Below are positions 1 to 6,523 of a stretch of DNA of 17,751 nt, piece by piece. The stretch lies in NCBI GenBank assembly GCA_964506685.1, contig CAZDMQ010000067.1, forward strand, positions 1 to 17,751, read 5' to 3'. This stretch comes from UBA5336 sp964506685. GTDB lineage: Bacteria; Pseudomonadota; Alphaproteobacteria; Caulobacterales; Hyphomonadaceae. The translations under genes and the position numbers were made by a program. The stretch's first letter is position 1; every line of letters starts with the position of its first letter. The notes beneath the pieces were generated by a model. That model was not told the DNA's origin. It saw only the letters and a list, made by a program, of their open reading frames with translations, and ran no database searches.

Positions 1-1
1 G

Positions 2-370
2 TTGGAGTTTCATTTGGCCGTTCCAGATCCATATCTGATTTTCGCCGATGCCGGACAGATCGTTGCGGCGATCGGCCCGTGCATCCACCAGCCGAGCTAC
101 GAAGTGGGGCCGGAATTCCGCGACCGCTTCCTTGCGGCCTCGGCCGGCACCGAGAGCTTTTTCCGGGCCGGAGCCGGGGACCGGTTCCATTTCGACCTGC
201 CGGGCTATATCGCCGACCGGCTGCTGCGGTCCTGCGGGCTGGCCGCCGTGGAGACGATCGGCCACGACACCTGCGCACTGGAAGCGCGCTACTTCTCGAA
301 CCGGCGACGGAACAAGGCGGGGCTGCCCGACTATGGCCGAAATGCATCGGTCATCATGAGAGTGCCGTAG
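2..370 (+). CDS. pgeF: PgeF/YfiH-type polyphenol oxidase (purine nucleoside phosphorylase, DUF152 family), C-terminal part
   Basis: This is the C-terminal ~120 residues of a YfiH/PgeF/LACC1-family enzyme. Members have copper/zinc-dependent oxidase or purine nucleoside phosphorylase/deaminase activity, and some act in peptidoglycan editing. The family motif IVAAIGPCI...YEVG is at fragment residues 20-36. The C-terminal signature DTCA...YFSNRRR...GRNASVI is at residues 89-118. The metal-binding His/Cys residues lie in the missing N-terminal part. The gene is cut by the window edge, and the TTG at position 2 is not a credible start. The first ~14 residues do not resemble the family, and the DNA encoding them is unusually AT-rich (see findings). 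The stop is at 368-370, 101 bp before prs. The family call is firm; the exact reaction is not. Confidence 0.8.
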   Translation: MEFHLAVPDPYLIFADAGQIVAAIGPCIHQPSYEVGPEFRDRFLAASAGTESFFRAGAGDRFHFDLPGYIADRLLRSCGLAAVETIGHDTCALEARYFSNRRRNKAGLPDYGRNASVIMRVP

Positions 371-471
371 GCGGAGTAATCGGGCGAAGAGAATCGTTGC
401 GCAGGCGTAATCCTTGGGGGACAAGCAGGCCGTCGCCCGCATCCTCATCGCCATTGCCGGACCCTGTCGCC

Positions 472-1404
472 ATGAAGCTCCTCTCCTGCAACGCCAACCT
501 CCCCCTTGCCGAAGCCATCGCCGACTATCTCGACGTGCCGCTGACCGAACGCCGGATCGACCGGTTCGCCGACAATGAGATCTTCGTGCGGATCGCCGAG
601 AATGTCCGCGGCGAGGACGTCTACGTGATCCAGTCGACGTCCTTTCCGGCCAATGACAACCTGATGGAGCTGCTGATCTGCTGCGATGCGCTGTCGCGCG
701 CCTCGGCCCAGCGGATCACGGCGGTCATTCCCTATTTCGGCTATGCCCGCCAGGACCGCAAGACCGACGGCCGGACCCCGATTTCGGCCAAGCTGGTGGC
801 CAATCTCATCTCCACGGCTGGCGCGGACCGCGTCCTGACCATGGACCTGCATGCCGGCCAGATCCAGGGCTTCTTCGACGTGCCGACGGACAATCTCGTG
901 GCCGCGCCCGTCATGGAAGCCGATATTCGCGAGCGCAACGGGCTCGACAGCCTGATGATCGTCTCGCCGGATGTCGGCGGCGTGGTCCGGGCGCGGGCGC
1001 TGGCTGACCGCCTCGGCTGCGAGATCGCCATTGTCGACAAGCGGCGGCCGAAGGCGGGCGAAAGCGAGGTGATGAACATCATCGGCGACGTGGACGGGCG
1101 CGATCTCGTCATGGTCGACGATATCTGTGACAGTGGCGGCACGCTCTGCAACGCGGCGGCTGCCCTCAAGGCGCGCGGGGCGCGGTCGGTCCGCGCCTAT
1201 GTCACCCATGGCGTGTTCTCGCGCGAGGCGATCAAGCGGATCGAGGCCAGCGAGCTCGACGAGATCGTCGCCTGCGACACGATCCGCCACCGCGACGAGG
1301 ACACCCGCTCGCCGAAGCTGCGCGTGCTGTCGGTATCGGCCCTGCTCGGCGAAGCCATCCGCCGCATCGCCAACAAGGAAAGCGTCTCGAAGCTGTTTGA
1401 TTAG
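472..1404 (+). CDS. prs: ribose-phosphate pyrophosphokinase (PRPP synthetase)
   Basis: Cytoplasmic enzyme making 5-phosphoribosyl-1-pyrophosphate from ribose 5-phosphate and ATP, the precursor for purine, pyrimidine, histidine and tryptophan synthesis. The ATG at 472 gives 310 residues, the usual Prs length. The frame is open further upstream (to 79), but that part overlaps the preceding gene and has no Prs similarity. Visible motifs are FADNEIFVRI (residues 32-41), the flexible-loop YARQDRK (91-97), the metal/ATP motif MDLHAGQIQGFF (124-135) and the PRPP-binding loop MVDDICDSGGTL (214-225). All expected catalytic motifs are present. No good Shine-Dalgarno is seen just before the ATG, so the start rests on length and family N-terminus. 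rplY and pth follow further downstream, an arrangement common in Alphaproteobacteria. Confidence 0.97.
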   Translation: MKLLSCNANLPLAEAIADYLDVPLTERRIDRFADNEIFVRIAENVRGEDVYVIQSTSFPANDNLMELLICCDALSRASAQRITAVIPYFGYARQDRKTDGRTPISAKLVANLISTAGADRVLTMDLHAGQIQGFFDVPTDNLVAAPVMEADIRERNGLDSLMIVSPDVGGVVRARALADRLGCEIAIVDKRRPKAGESEVMNIIGDVDGRDLVMVDDICDSGGTLCNAAAALKARGARSVRAYVTHGVFSREAIKRIEASELDEIVACDTIRHRDEDTRSPKLRVLSVSALLGEAIRRIANKESVSKLFD

Positions 1405-1452
1405 GGCAGACATCGCACAAGGACGCGCTCCATGGCATCGCCCTTTCGACGG

Positions 1453-1478
1453 CCTGCAGGATAGCCTGTCCCTGCAGG
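1453..1478. repeat. inverted repeat CCTGCAGG, possible hairpin downstream of prs
   Basis: Two copies of CCTGCAGG (1453-1460 and 1471-1478) are separated by 10 nt and could form an 8-bp stem about 50 nt after the prs stop. Each copy is itself palindromic. No T-tract follows, so an intrinsic terminator is only a weak possibility. Confidence 0.35.
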
Positions 1479-1696
1479 GCGTCCTCTGGCCGTTTGAGTG
1501 GGTTGCGCTCGCCCTGCTTTGCCATACGCAGTTGTGCAGGGAGAAAAAGCGCGGATCCGGTGCAACGATACGCGCCGGCGAGCCGTCCCGGCACGCCACG
1601 ACCTGGTCGATCGGCGTGCCCGGCAACAGCTATTCCTGCTCGGTTGGCGAGATCGGGCGCGGCTGGTCTCGGCGTCCCGGCCTAGCCCACGAATTC

Positions 1697-1730
1697 TCTC
1701 ACATTTCTAGCAACTTCAACGAATGTGGGA
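1697..1730. repeat. 9-bp inverted repeat with 16-nt loop
   Basis: TCTCACATT (1697-1705) can pair with AATGTGGGA (1722-1730), eight Watson-Crick pairs plus one G-T pair, across a 16-nt loop. It lies between the 3' ends of prs and the DUF393 gene, in the more AT-rich part of the gap. It could be an mRNA 3' end structure for either gene. No U-tract is present. Confidence 0.3.
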
Positions 1731-1776
1731 TAATCGCCGCGTATCAACGTTCCGACTTGCCGGTAGCTTCGGGTTT

Positions 1777-2145
1777 TCAGGACCGGCGCTCGGCACCCGC
1801 GAGCCGCTGCAGCTGCGGGCGGAGGTGCAGGAAACCGCGATAGGCGCGCTCGGCGAGCCACAGCAGCGGCGGGACGCGCAGTAGCTGGCCAAGCGGCGCG
1901 AGCCAGGGAATCTGGCGATACACGACGGCAAAGGCCGCTGCGCCCGAGACGACGGGGCGCCCCCGCTCCCGGGCGTGGAACCGCGCGAGCAGGTCTGTCC
2001 GCTCGACAGGGCAGGCCGCGGCTGCGTCCGGTGGTGAGACATCGACGAAGCGGATCCGCCTGCGCCGGTCTAGCCGCTGCAGGAGGGCGATCTCGCGGCG
2101 GCAGAGCGGGCAGGCGCCATCATACCAGACTGTCACATTGCTCAT
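1777..2145 (-). CDS. DUF393 / DCC-family thiol-disulfide oxidoreductase
   Basis: A 122-residue protein of the DUF393 (DCC, 'YuxK-like') family, whose members are predicted thioredoxin-fold thiol-disulfide oxidoreductases with unproven physiological substrates. The signature D9-G-A-C12-P-L-C15 near the N-terminus (VWYDGACPLC) is the family hallmark, and the length is typical. The C-terminal half contains the usual hydrophobic/aromatic stretch (IPWLAPLGQLL...PPLLWLAERAYRGF, about 79-105). It is transcribed opposite to prs and rplY. The ATG at 2145 is directly preceded by a 6-bp inverted repeat (2146-2162) that occupies the usual ribosome-binding position. The family call is secure; the function is predicted only. 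Confidence 0.9.
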   Translation of the reverse strand: MSNVTVWYDGACPLCRREIALLQRLDRRRRIRFVDVSPPDAAAACPVERTDLLARFHARERGRPVVSGAAAFAVVYRQIPWLAPLGQLLRVPPLLWLAERAYRGFLHLRPQLQRLAGAERRS

Positions 2146-2162
2146 GCCACCGAAATGGTGGC
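2146..2162. repeat. GCCACC-GAAAT-GGTGGC inverted repeat abutting the DUF393 start codon
   Basis: A perfect 6-bp inverted repeat with a 5-nt loop ends exactly at the base before the DUF393 ATG. On that gene's strand it reads GCCACC-ATTTC-GGTGGC-ATG. In mRNA the hairpin would bury the only candidate Shine-Dalgarno (GGTGG), so it may limit translation. It could also be a protein-binding site in the divergent promoter region shared with rplY. Confidence 0.4.
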
Positions 2163-2335
2163 CACACGGCGCTCCGGCGAAGCGGCATGCGGGCGCACCC
2201 GTCGCTTGCCTTCGCCTGGCCGCCCCTGTAAGACCCGGCGCTCAGGAAACGTCGGCGCAAGGCCGGTCGTGTCAGGCTGTCACCTCCCCCGTCACGGGCG
2301 AGGCGGACTTCAGGGCGAAGGAAAGCACAGAACAC

Positions 2336-2956
2336 ATGTCGACAACCATCGAATTCAATGTCGAAGTCCGCGACCGCGTGGGCAAGGGCGGCGCCCGCGA
2401 GGCCCGGCGCAATGGCAAGGTGCCCGGCGTGCTCTATGGCGGCGGGCAGGACCCCGTGCCGATCAGCCTGCGCCTCAATGAGGTGATCAAGGCGATCAAT
2501 ACCGGCCAGTTCCTGTCCTCCACCGCGACCCTGATCCACAAGGGTGACCGCCAGCTGGTCATCCCGCAAGACATCCAGCTGCATCCCGTCACCGACCTGC
2601 CCGTGCATGTCGACCTCTACCGCGTCAGCGCGAAACAGCGGATCAAGGTCGAGGTACCGGTTCACTTCGTCAACGAGGACAAGTGTCCGGGGATCAAGCG
2701 CGGCGGCGCGCTCAATGTGGTGCGTCACGCGGTCGAGCTCGAAGTGCCGGCCGGCCGTATTCCCGATTCGCTGGAAGCCGACCTCGGCACGCTGGAGATC
2801 GGTGACAATGTGAAGATCTCCGACATCAGGCTGCCGTCCGACGCCGAACCGACCATCACCGACCGCGATTTCACCATCGCCACGATCACCGGCCGCATGG
2901 CATCCGCCGCCAAGACCGACGAGGCCGAAGAGGACGAAGAGGAACCCGAGGCCTGA
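2336..2956 (+). CDS. rplY: 50S ribosomal protein L25 / general stress protein Ctc (long, two-domain form)
   Basis: A 206-residue 5S rRNA-binding ribosomal protein of the TL5/Ctc type. The N-terminal L25 domain (about 1-95) carries the typical RxxxGKGxARxxRRxGxxPGVLYGGG segment. A C-terminal beta domain follows (about 100-185; VEVPVHFVNEDKCPGIKRGG..., LEVPAGRIPDSLEADL), then a very acidic tail (TDEAEEDEEEPEA). The ATG at 2336 is chosen because the L25 domain begins there (MSTTIEFNVEVR) and an AAGGA lies at 2318-2322. The reading frame stays open upstream, but that part does not resemble L25. A short palindrome, CCCGT-C-ACGGG (2288-2298), lies in the leader. pth follows after 146 bp, the usual alphaproteobacterial order, so they are probably cotranscribed. 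Confidence 0.96.
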   Translation: MSTTIEFNVEVRDRVGKGGAREARRNGKVPGVLYGGGQDPVPISLRLNEVIKAINTGQFLSSTATLIHKGDRQLVIPQDIQLHPVTDLPVHVDLYRVSAKQRIKVEVPVHFVNEDKCPGIKRGGALNVVRHAVELEVPAGRIPDSLEADLGTLEIGDNVKISDIRLPSDAEPTITDRDFTIATITGRMASAAKTDEAEEDEEEPEA

Positions 2957-3030
2957 AGCAACGGTCCGGAGTGAAACGATGGAGCAGCGCTTTGGTGCCC
3001 GGCGGCGGCGCACTGCGGCTGGCCGGGGCC

Positions 3031-3051
3031 GGGCTCAGGGAAGGGCTCAGG
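3031..3051. repeat. short direct repeat GGGCTCAGG x2 between rplY and pth
   Basis: GGGCTCAGG occurs at 3031-3039 and again at 3043-3051, separated by GAA. It lies in the 146-bp gap between rplY and pth. It may be just local slippage; no function can be assigned. Confidence 0.4.
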
Positions 3052-3102
3052 TTCCGTCCAGTTTGATGTCGGGGACCGGGGTGAAAAAGGGACGACCCAG
3101 CC

Positions 3103-3732
3103 ATGCTGATCCTCGTCGGCCAGGGCAATCCTGGCGAGAAATACGCTGGAAACCGGCACAATCTCGGTTTCATGACGCTCGACGCCATCGCCGCAGCGCA
3201 CGGCTTCGGGCCCTGGCGGTCGCGCTTCTCCGGTCTCGTCAGTGAGGGCACCGTCGAGGCCGGCCCGGTCCGGCACAAGCTCCTCCTGCTCAAGCCGCAG
3301 ACCTTCTACAACGAGACCGGCCGGGCGGCGGGCGAGGCTGTGCGGTTCTACAAGCTCGGCGCCGATGCGGTGACGGTGTTCCATGATGAGATCGACCTGG
3401 CTCCCGGCCGGGTCCGGGTGAAACGCGGCGGCGGGCATTCGGGCAATAACGGCGTCCGCTCACTGATCGCCCATCTCGGTCCGGAGATCCGGAGGGTCCG
3501 GCTCGGTGTCGGCCATCCCGGCGCAAAGGACCAGGTCATGCCGCATGTCCTCTCCGATTTCCCGAAGGCCGAACTCGACTGGGTTCATGCCCTCATTGCG
3601 GCCTGCGCCCGCGCCCTGCCGTTTCTCGTCGCCGGCGAGGATGAGCGCTACCAGACAGAGGTGCTCCGGCTGGCGCCGGCACCGAAGGGCGACCCGCGGA
3701 AACCGGCCAGCGGGCCCGACGGCCCGGCCTGA
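3103..3732 (+). CDS. pth: peptidyl-tRNA hydrolase
   Basis: Essential cytoplasmic enzyme that cleaves the ester bond of peptidyl-tRNAs released from stalled ribosomes. It has 209 residues, slightly longer than E. coli Pth because of a Pro/Gly-rich C-terminal tail (about 190-209). The catalytic His19 lies in GNPGEKYAGNRHNLGF (8-23). The peptide-binding Asn70 is in TFYNETG, Asp95 in FHDEIDL and Asn116 in GGHSGNNGVRS. Position 69 is Tyr where E. coli has Met67. A GGGA about 15 nt upstream is the nearest purine-rich site to the ATG at 3103; the start matches the family N-terminus (LILVGQGNPG). The stop TGA (3730-3732) sits inside the first unit of a four-copy 14-bp tandem repeat. In many Alphaproteobacteria ychF follows pth; here it does not. 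Confidence 0.96.
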   Translation: MLILVGQGNPGEKYAGNRHNLGFMTLDAIAAAHGFGPWRSRFSGLVSEGTVEAGPVRHKLLLLKPQTFYNETGRAAGEAVRFYKLGADAVTVFHDEIDLAPGRVRVKRGGGHSGNNGVRSLIAHLGPEIRRVRLGVGHPGAKDQVMPHVLSDFPKAELDWVHALIAACARALPFLVAGEDERYQTEVLRLAPAPKGDPRKPASGPDGPA

Positions 3733-3776
3733 TCGGCCCGGCCTGATTGGCTTGGCCTGATCGGCTTGGCCTGAGC
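3721..3776. repeat. four tandem copies of a 14-bp unit (GGCYYGGCCTGAYY) spanning the pth stop
   Basis: The units are GGCCCGGCCTGATC (3721-3734), GGCCCGGCCTGATT (3735-3748), GGCTTGGCCTGATC (3749-3762) and GGCTTGGCCTGAGC (3763-3776). Copies 1-2 differ from 3-4 by CC to TT at positions 4-5. The unit is not a multiple of three, so the embedded TGA falls in a new frame in each copy and all three plus-strand frames are closed here. It sits exactly between pth and the 3' end of the catabolic cluster. Confidence 0.9.
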
Positions 3777-3818
3777 TGCACGCCTGACCCGTCCGGGAGC
3801 GGTCACTGCGGATGCGGC

Positions 3819-4199
3819 CTATTGCGGCATCTGGCTCTGGAACTGGGCGAGGTCGAAATAGTCCCGCCACCTGGCGAGCTTGCCTTCGTCATTCCACTCG
3901 AACGTGCCCATCACCCTGAGCGCCATGGACCGGCCATTGGTGAAGGTGAACCGGTCAACCCGTTCGGTGAGCACCACGCCGGCGCCGGTTTCGGCAATGT
4001 GCAGGGTCTCCCAGTCCACCTCATCTGACAACCCGATGAAGGCCGTGATGCCGGCGCGCAGCGCGTCCCGGCCGATCATCGGGTCCATGGGGATGTTGTG
4101 ATACACGATATCCGGCGCCGCCATGTCGACAATGGCCTCGATATCCTTCGCTTCCCATGCGGCGATGAACGCAAGCGTCCGCTCGGTATTCGTGGTCAT
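3819..4199 (-). CDS. limonene-1,2-epoxide hydrolase family enzyme (SnoaL-like fold)
   Basis: A 126-residue protein of the LEH family, which adds water to epoxides in one step to give vicinal diols, in a small cone-shaped alpha+beta (NTF2/SnoaL-like) fold. The catalytic set of Rhodococcus LEH (Arg99, Asp101, Asp132, with Tyr53 and Asn55 holding the water) has clear counterparts. These are R80 and D82 in LTERVDRF, D113 in RWRDYFDLAQF, and Y33 and N35 in IVYHNIPM. The D82-D113 spacing of 31 equals that of the characterised enzyme. An AAGGGAAG precedes the ATG at 4199. It is the last gene of the leftward operon, 17 nt after the P450, a context that fits hydrolysis of a P450-made epoxide. The substrate is unknown. 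A SnoaL-like isomerase is the alternative, but the conserved triad argues for hydrolase. Confidence 0.85.
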   Translation of the reverse strand: MTTNTERTLAFIAAWEAKDIEAIVDMAAPDIVYHNIPMDPMIGRDALRAGITAFIGLSDEVDWETLHIAETGAGVVLTERVDRFTFTNGRSMALRVMGTFEWNDEGKLARWRDYFDLAQFQSQMPQ

Positions 4200-4216
4200 G
4201 GCGGCTTCCCTTTCGG

Positions 4217-5524
4217 TCAGTGTCTGGGCCGCTTGTCGTACAGGACGTTGAGATTGACCACCCCGCGCATCAGGATCGAGGGCAGGTAGATGAGATCGCC
4301 CTTGCTCTCGTCGAGCCGCAGATTGTCCAGACGGTCCAGCAGGATGGGGAAGGCGGTGGCCATTTCCTTGCGCGCAAGCTGGGCGCCGAGGCAGGTATGG
4401 ATCCCGGCCCCGAAGGCGAGATGGTCGCCGGCATTCTCGCGGGTGATGTCGAACTGGTCAGGATCGTCGAATTTCGCCGCATCCCGGTTGGCCGAGCCGT
4501 AGCGCAACAGGATGAGGTCGCCGGCCTTCACCGGCAGCCCGCCGATCTCGGCGTCCTCGGTTGCGACCCGCCACATGTTGTTTGTGGGCGACAGGTAGCG
4601 CAGGCTCTCTTCCACGAGGTTGGCGGTATGGCCCGGATCGGACCGCGCCATCTCATACTGGTCGGGATTGGCGAGCAGGAACTTGATGCCGGCGGTGATG
4701 GTGTGGGCGGTGGTCTCGTTTCCCGCCACCAGCAATTGCTGCAGGATGGAGAGCAGTTCGGGATACTCCATCTTGCGGGCGTCGCCCTCCTCGGCGAGGT
4801 CGGCATGCACGAGGTCGGAGATCACGTCATCGCCGGGATTGGCGCGTTTCTCCTCGATCACCCCGATGAAGTATTTCTGGAAATCGACGATCTGGCGGGC
4901 GGCCCACAGCCGGGTCGGCTTGTCGGCGACCCCGGAAAGCTGCGCGATGAAGGCGTTGGACCAGCCCTCGAAGGTCGCGAACTTGTCGCGCGGCACACCC
5001 AGCGCATCGGAGATAACATACATGGGCAGCTTGGCGGCAAAGCCCGATTTGAACTCGCAGCCGCCCTCGGGCATCGCGTCGATCAGGTCGTGGACGAGGT
5101 CGCCGACATATTCGGTCATCTTCAGCACGCGCTTGTAGGTGAAGGCCTTCATGGCGAGCTTGCGGTAGCGGGTGTGTTCGGGCGGGTCGGCAGTGAGCAT
5201 GGTGTCGACCACGGCAAGGCCCTCGCTCATGATCGCGATTTCCTCGGGGTCGGGCGCGTTGATCCCGCCCGCCCGCAGCCGTTCGCCGAACTTGTTGGAG
5301 AAGATGCGCGGCTTGGTATTGACCTCGCGGACAAGGTCATAGGTGGCGACCATGATCACGCCGGATTTGGGATCGCGATAGACCGGCGCTTCGGCCCGCG
5401 TGCGGGCATAGAAGGGGTAGGGGTCCTGCAGGAAGGTGGCATCGAACGTGTCGACGGCCTCGATCGGGGCGGTCAGCGGATCGGGGCGGTCGGGCGTGTC
5501 GGCGGTCTGGACGGTGTCAGCCAT
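4217..5524 (-). CDS. cytochrome P450 (bacterial soluble class)
   Basis: A 435-residue soluble P450 monooxygenase. The I-helix motif AGNETT (267-272) supplies the acid-alcohol pair E270/T271 for O2 activation. The ExxR motif is E306-S-L-R309. The heme-binding loop FGAGIHTCLGAQLARKE (371-387) carries the ligand Cys378. A DPPEHTRYRKL segment (113-123; C-helix, heme propionate contacts) is also typical. There is no membrane anchor. An AAGGAG lies 7 nt before the ATG at 5524. The gene sits 21 nt downstream of an SDR and 17 nt upstream of the LEH-family gene, so the three probably form one operon. Such P450s need a ferredoxin and a reductase; neither is in the window. The CYP subfamily and substrate cannot be read from sequence alone. 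Alkene epoxidation is inferred from the neighbouring epoxide hydrolase. Confidence 0.96.
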   Translation of the reverse strand: MADTVQTADTPDRPDPLTAPIEAVDTFDATFLQDPYPFYARTRAEAPVYRDPKSGVIMVATYDLVREVNTKPRIFSNKFGERLRAGGINAPDPEEIAIMSEGLAVVDTMLTADPPEHTRYRKLAMKAFTYKRVLKMTEYVGDLVHDLIDAMPEGGCEFKSGFAAKLPMYVISDALGVPRDKFATFEGWSNAFIAQLSGVADKPTRLWAARQIVDFQKYFIGVIEEKRANPGDDVISDLVHADLAEEGDARKMEYPELLSILQQLLVAGNETTAHTITAGIKFLLANPDQYEMARSDPGHTANLVEESLRYLSPTNNMWRVATEDAEIGGLPVKAGDLILLRYGSANRDAAKFDDPDQFDITRENAGDHLAFGAGIHTCLGAQLARKEMATAFPILLDRLDNLRLDESKGDLIYLPSILMRGVVNLNVLYDKRPRH

Positions 5525-5545
5525 GGCTGGGCTCCTTGGGCTGGA

Positions 5546-6316
5546 TCAGGCGAGAAAGCCGCCATCGACGGGGATCTCTCCGCCGGTGGTGAAACTCGAC
5601 TCGTCGGAGGCGAGAAAGACGATGGCGTTGGCCGGCTCCTCGGGGCGGCCGAGGCGTTTCAGAGGGTGGACGTCGGCAAATCCGGTGATCACATCCTCGC
5701 GGGTGGCGCCGGCGGCCTCGCCGGCGGCGACGTAGCGCTCGACCATCTCGGTATGGATGGCGCCGGGCAGGATGCAGTTGGCGCGGATGTCATAGCCCTG
5801 TTCAGCGCAGTGCAGCGCGACCGACCGGGTCAGCAGCCGCACCCCGCCCTTGGAGGCGGAATAGGCCGGGAAGATCGCCCCGGAGCGGACCCCGAGCGTC
5901 GAGGCCACGTTGATGATCGACCCGCCCGTCCCGCCCCTGAGTGCGGCGACACCGTGTTTCGAGCCGAGGAAGACCCCGTCGAGATTGATTGCGAGGGTGT
6001 GGCGGAAGGCTTCGAGATCGATCTCCTCGATCGTGCCGGGAATCGAGACGCCGGCGGAATTCACCACCGTTGTCGCCCCGCCCATGCCGTCGGCGCGGGC
6101 GAAGATCGCGTCCCAGTCGCCCGGCTCGCGGACATCAAGGCGGACCCAGTCTGCCGCAGCGCCGAGTTCCTCCGCCAGGCTGGCAAGCCGGTCGGTGTCG
6201 ATGTCGCCCAGCACGACGCGCGCGCCCTCCTCGACAAAGCGGCGCCCGGTGGCTGCGCCGATGCCGCTTGCACCGCCCGATATCACGGCGATCTTTCCTT
6301 CCAGCCTGCCGGTCAT
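5546..6316 (-). CDS. short-chain dehydrogenase/reductase (SDR), classical type, NAD-preferring
   Basis: A 256-residue classical SDR oxidoreductase. The cofactor motif SGGASGIG is at 13-20. Asp38 at the end of beta-2 suggests NAD(H) preference. N86-S-A-G stands for NNAG. The catalytic tetrad is N111, S139, Y152 and K156 (YSASK), and the C-terminal PxxRLGRPEE...FLASDESS...DGG signature is present. The frame extends upstream to 6382, but ATG 6316 is preferred: it has a strong GGGAGGAAG Shine-Dalgarno 8 nt upstream and begins the usual SDR N-terminus (MTGRLEGKIAVISGG). It is the first gene of the leftward operon with the P450 and LEH. A likely job is oxidation of the diol made by those two enzymes, or of another alcohol in the same pathway. 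The substrate is not determinable. Confidence 0.92.
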   Translation of the reverse strand: MTGRLEGKIAVISGGASGIGAATGRRFVEEGARVVLGDIDTDRLASLAEELGAAADWVRLDVREPGDWDAIFARADGMGGATTVVNSAGVSIPGTIEEIDLEAFRHTLAINLDGVFLGSKHGVAALRGGTGGSIINVASTLGVRSGAIFPAYSASKGGVRLLTRSVALHCAEQGYDIRANCILPGAIHTEMVERYVAAGEAAGATREDVITGFADVHPLKRLGRPEEPANAIVFLASDESSFTTGGEIPVDGGFLA

Positions 6317-6523
6317 GGACCCGCTTCCTCCCGCTCGTCCTGTCTGTCCCACCGTTAAAACAAAACGATCTGACTTTAACAAGCAGGCTTGACTTTTTTT
6401 GTCGGGCTCAGCTTAGTCGGGGCTGGTTGTGACGTGGCGAGGACAGTCCGCGCACGGCCGGGCATGTCCGCCGGGGCCATGCCGCAAGCCCACCTGGAGC
6501 GGGCGAGGGGAGGAGAGCGAAGC
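6317..6523. promoter_or_regulatory. divergent promoter/operator region of the catabolic cluster
   Basis: This region separates the two divergent operons and is AT-rich around 6350-6400. On the minus strand, TTGTTA (6382-6377) and TTTAAC (6359-6354) are separated by 17 nt, a plausible -35/-10 pair for the leftward SDR-P450-LEH operon. The same bases form an inverted repeat, GTTAAA (6354-6359) with TTTAAC (6375-6380), that could be an operator. On the plus strand TTGACT (6389-6394) could be a -35, but the matching -10 is weak. A palindromic AAGC-AG-GCTT is at 6381-6390. No regulator gene is present in the window. Promoter calls are by eye. Confidence 0.4.

Larger units (their letters stand above)
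1405..1776. other. noncoding region between prs and the DUF393 gene
   Basis: A 372-bp stretch with no credible gene. Open frames on both strands here are shadows that run into prs or lack ribosome-binding sites. No tRNA-like cloverleaf is apparent. It holds two inverted repeats, at 1453-1478 and 1697-1730, listed separately. The part from about 1690 to 1770 is more AT-rich than its surroundings. Confidence 0.5.

Noticed and set aside
79..471. N-terminal extension of prs to the ATG at 79
   Set aside because: The added residues overlap the pgeF frame and match no Prs; the ATG at 472 gives the standard 310-residue protein.
1232..1525. Minus-strand ORF beginning MAKQGERNPLKRPEDAL in the prs downstream gap
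   Set aside because: It has no ribosome-binding site, runs into the antisense of prs and matches no family I recognise.
3103..3732. Tyr69 in Pth in place of the Met67 of E. coli as evidence of altered function
   Set aside because: All catalytic residues are present, and I believe this substitution occurs in other alphaproteobacterial Pth proteins. It is noted in the gene entry only.
4220..6358. Long plus-strand open frame (712 codons) across the P450 and SDR genes
   Set aside because: It is antisense to two genes with full motif sets (P450 heme loop, SDR active site), and its translation has no recognisable domain. It is a high-GC shadow.
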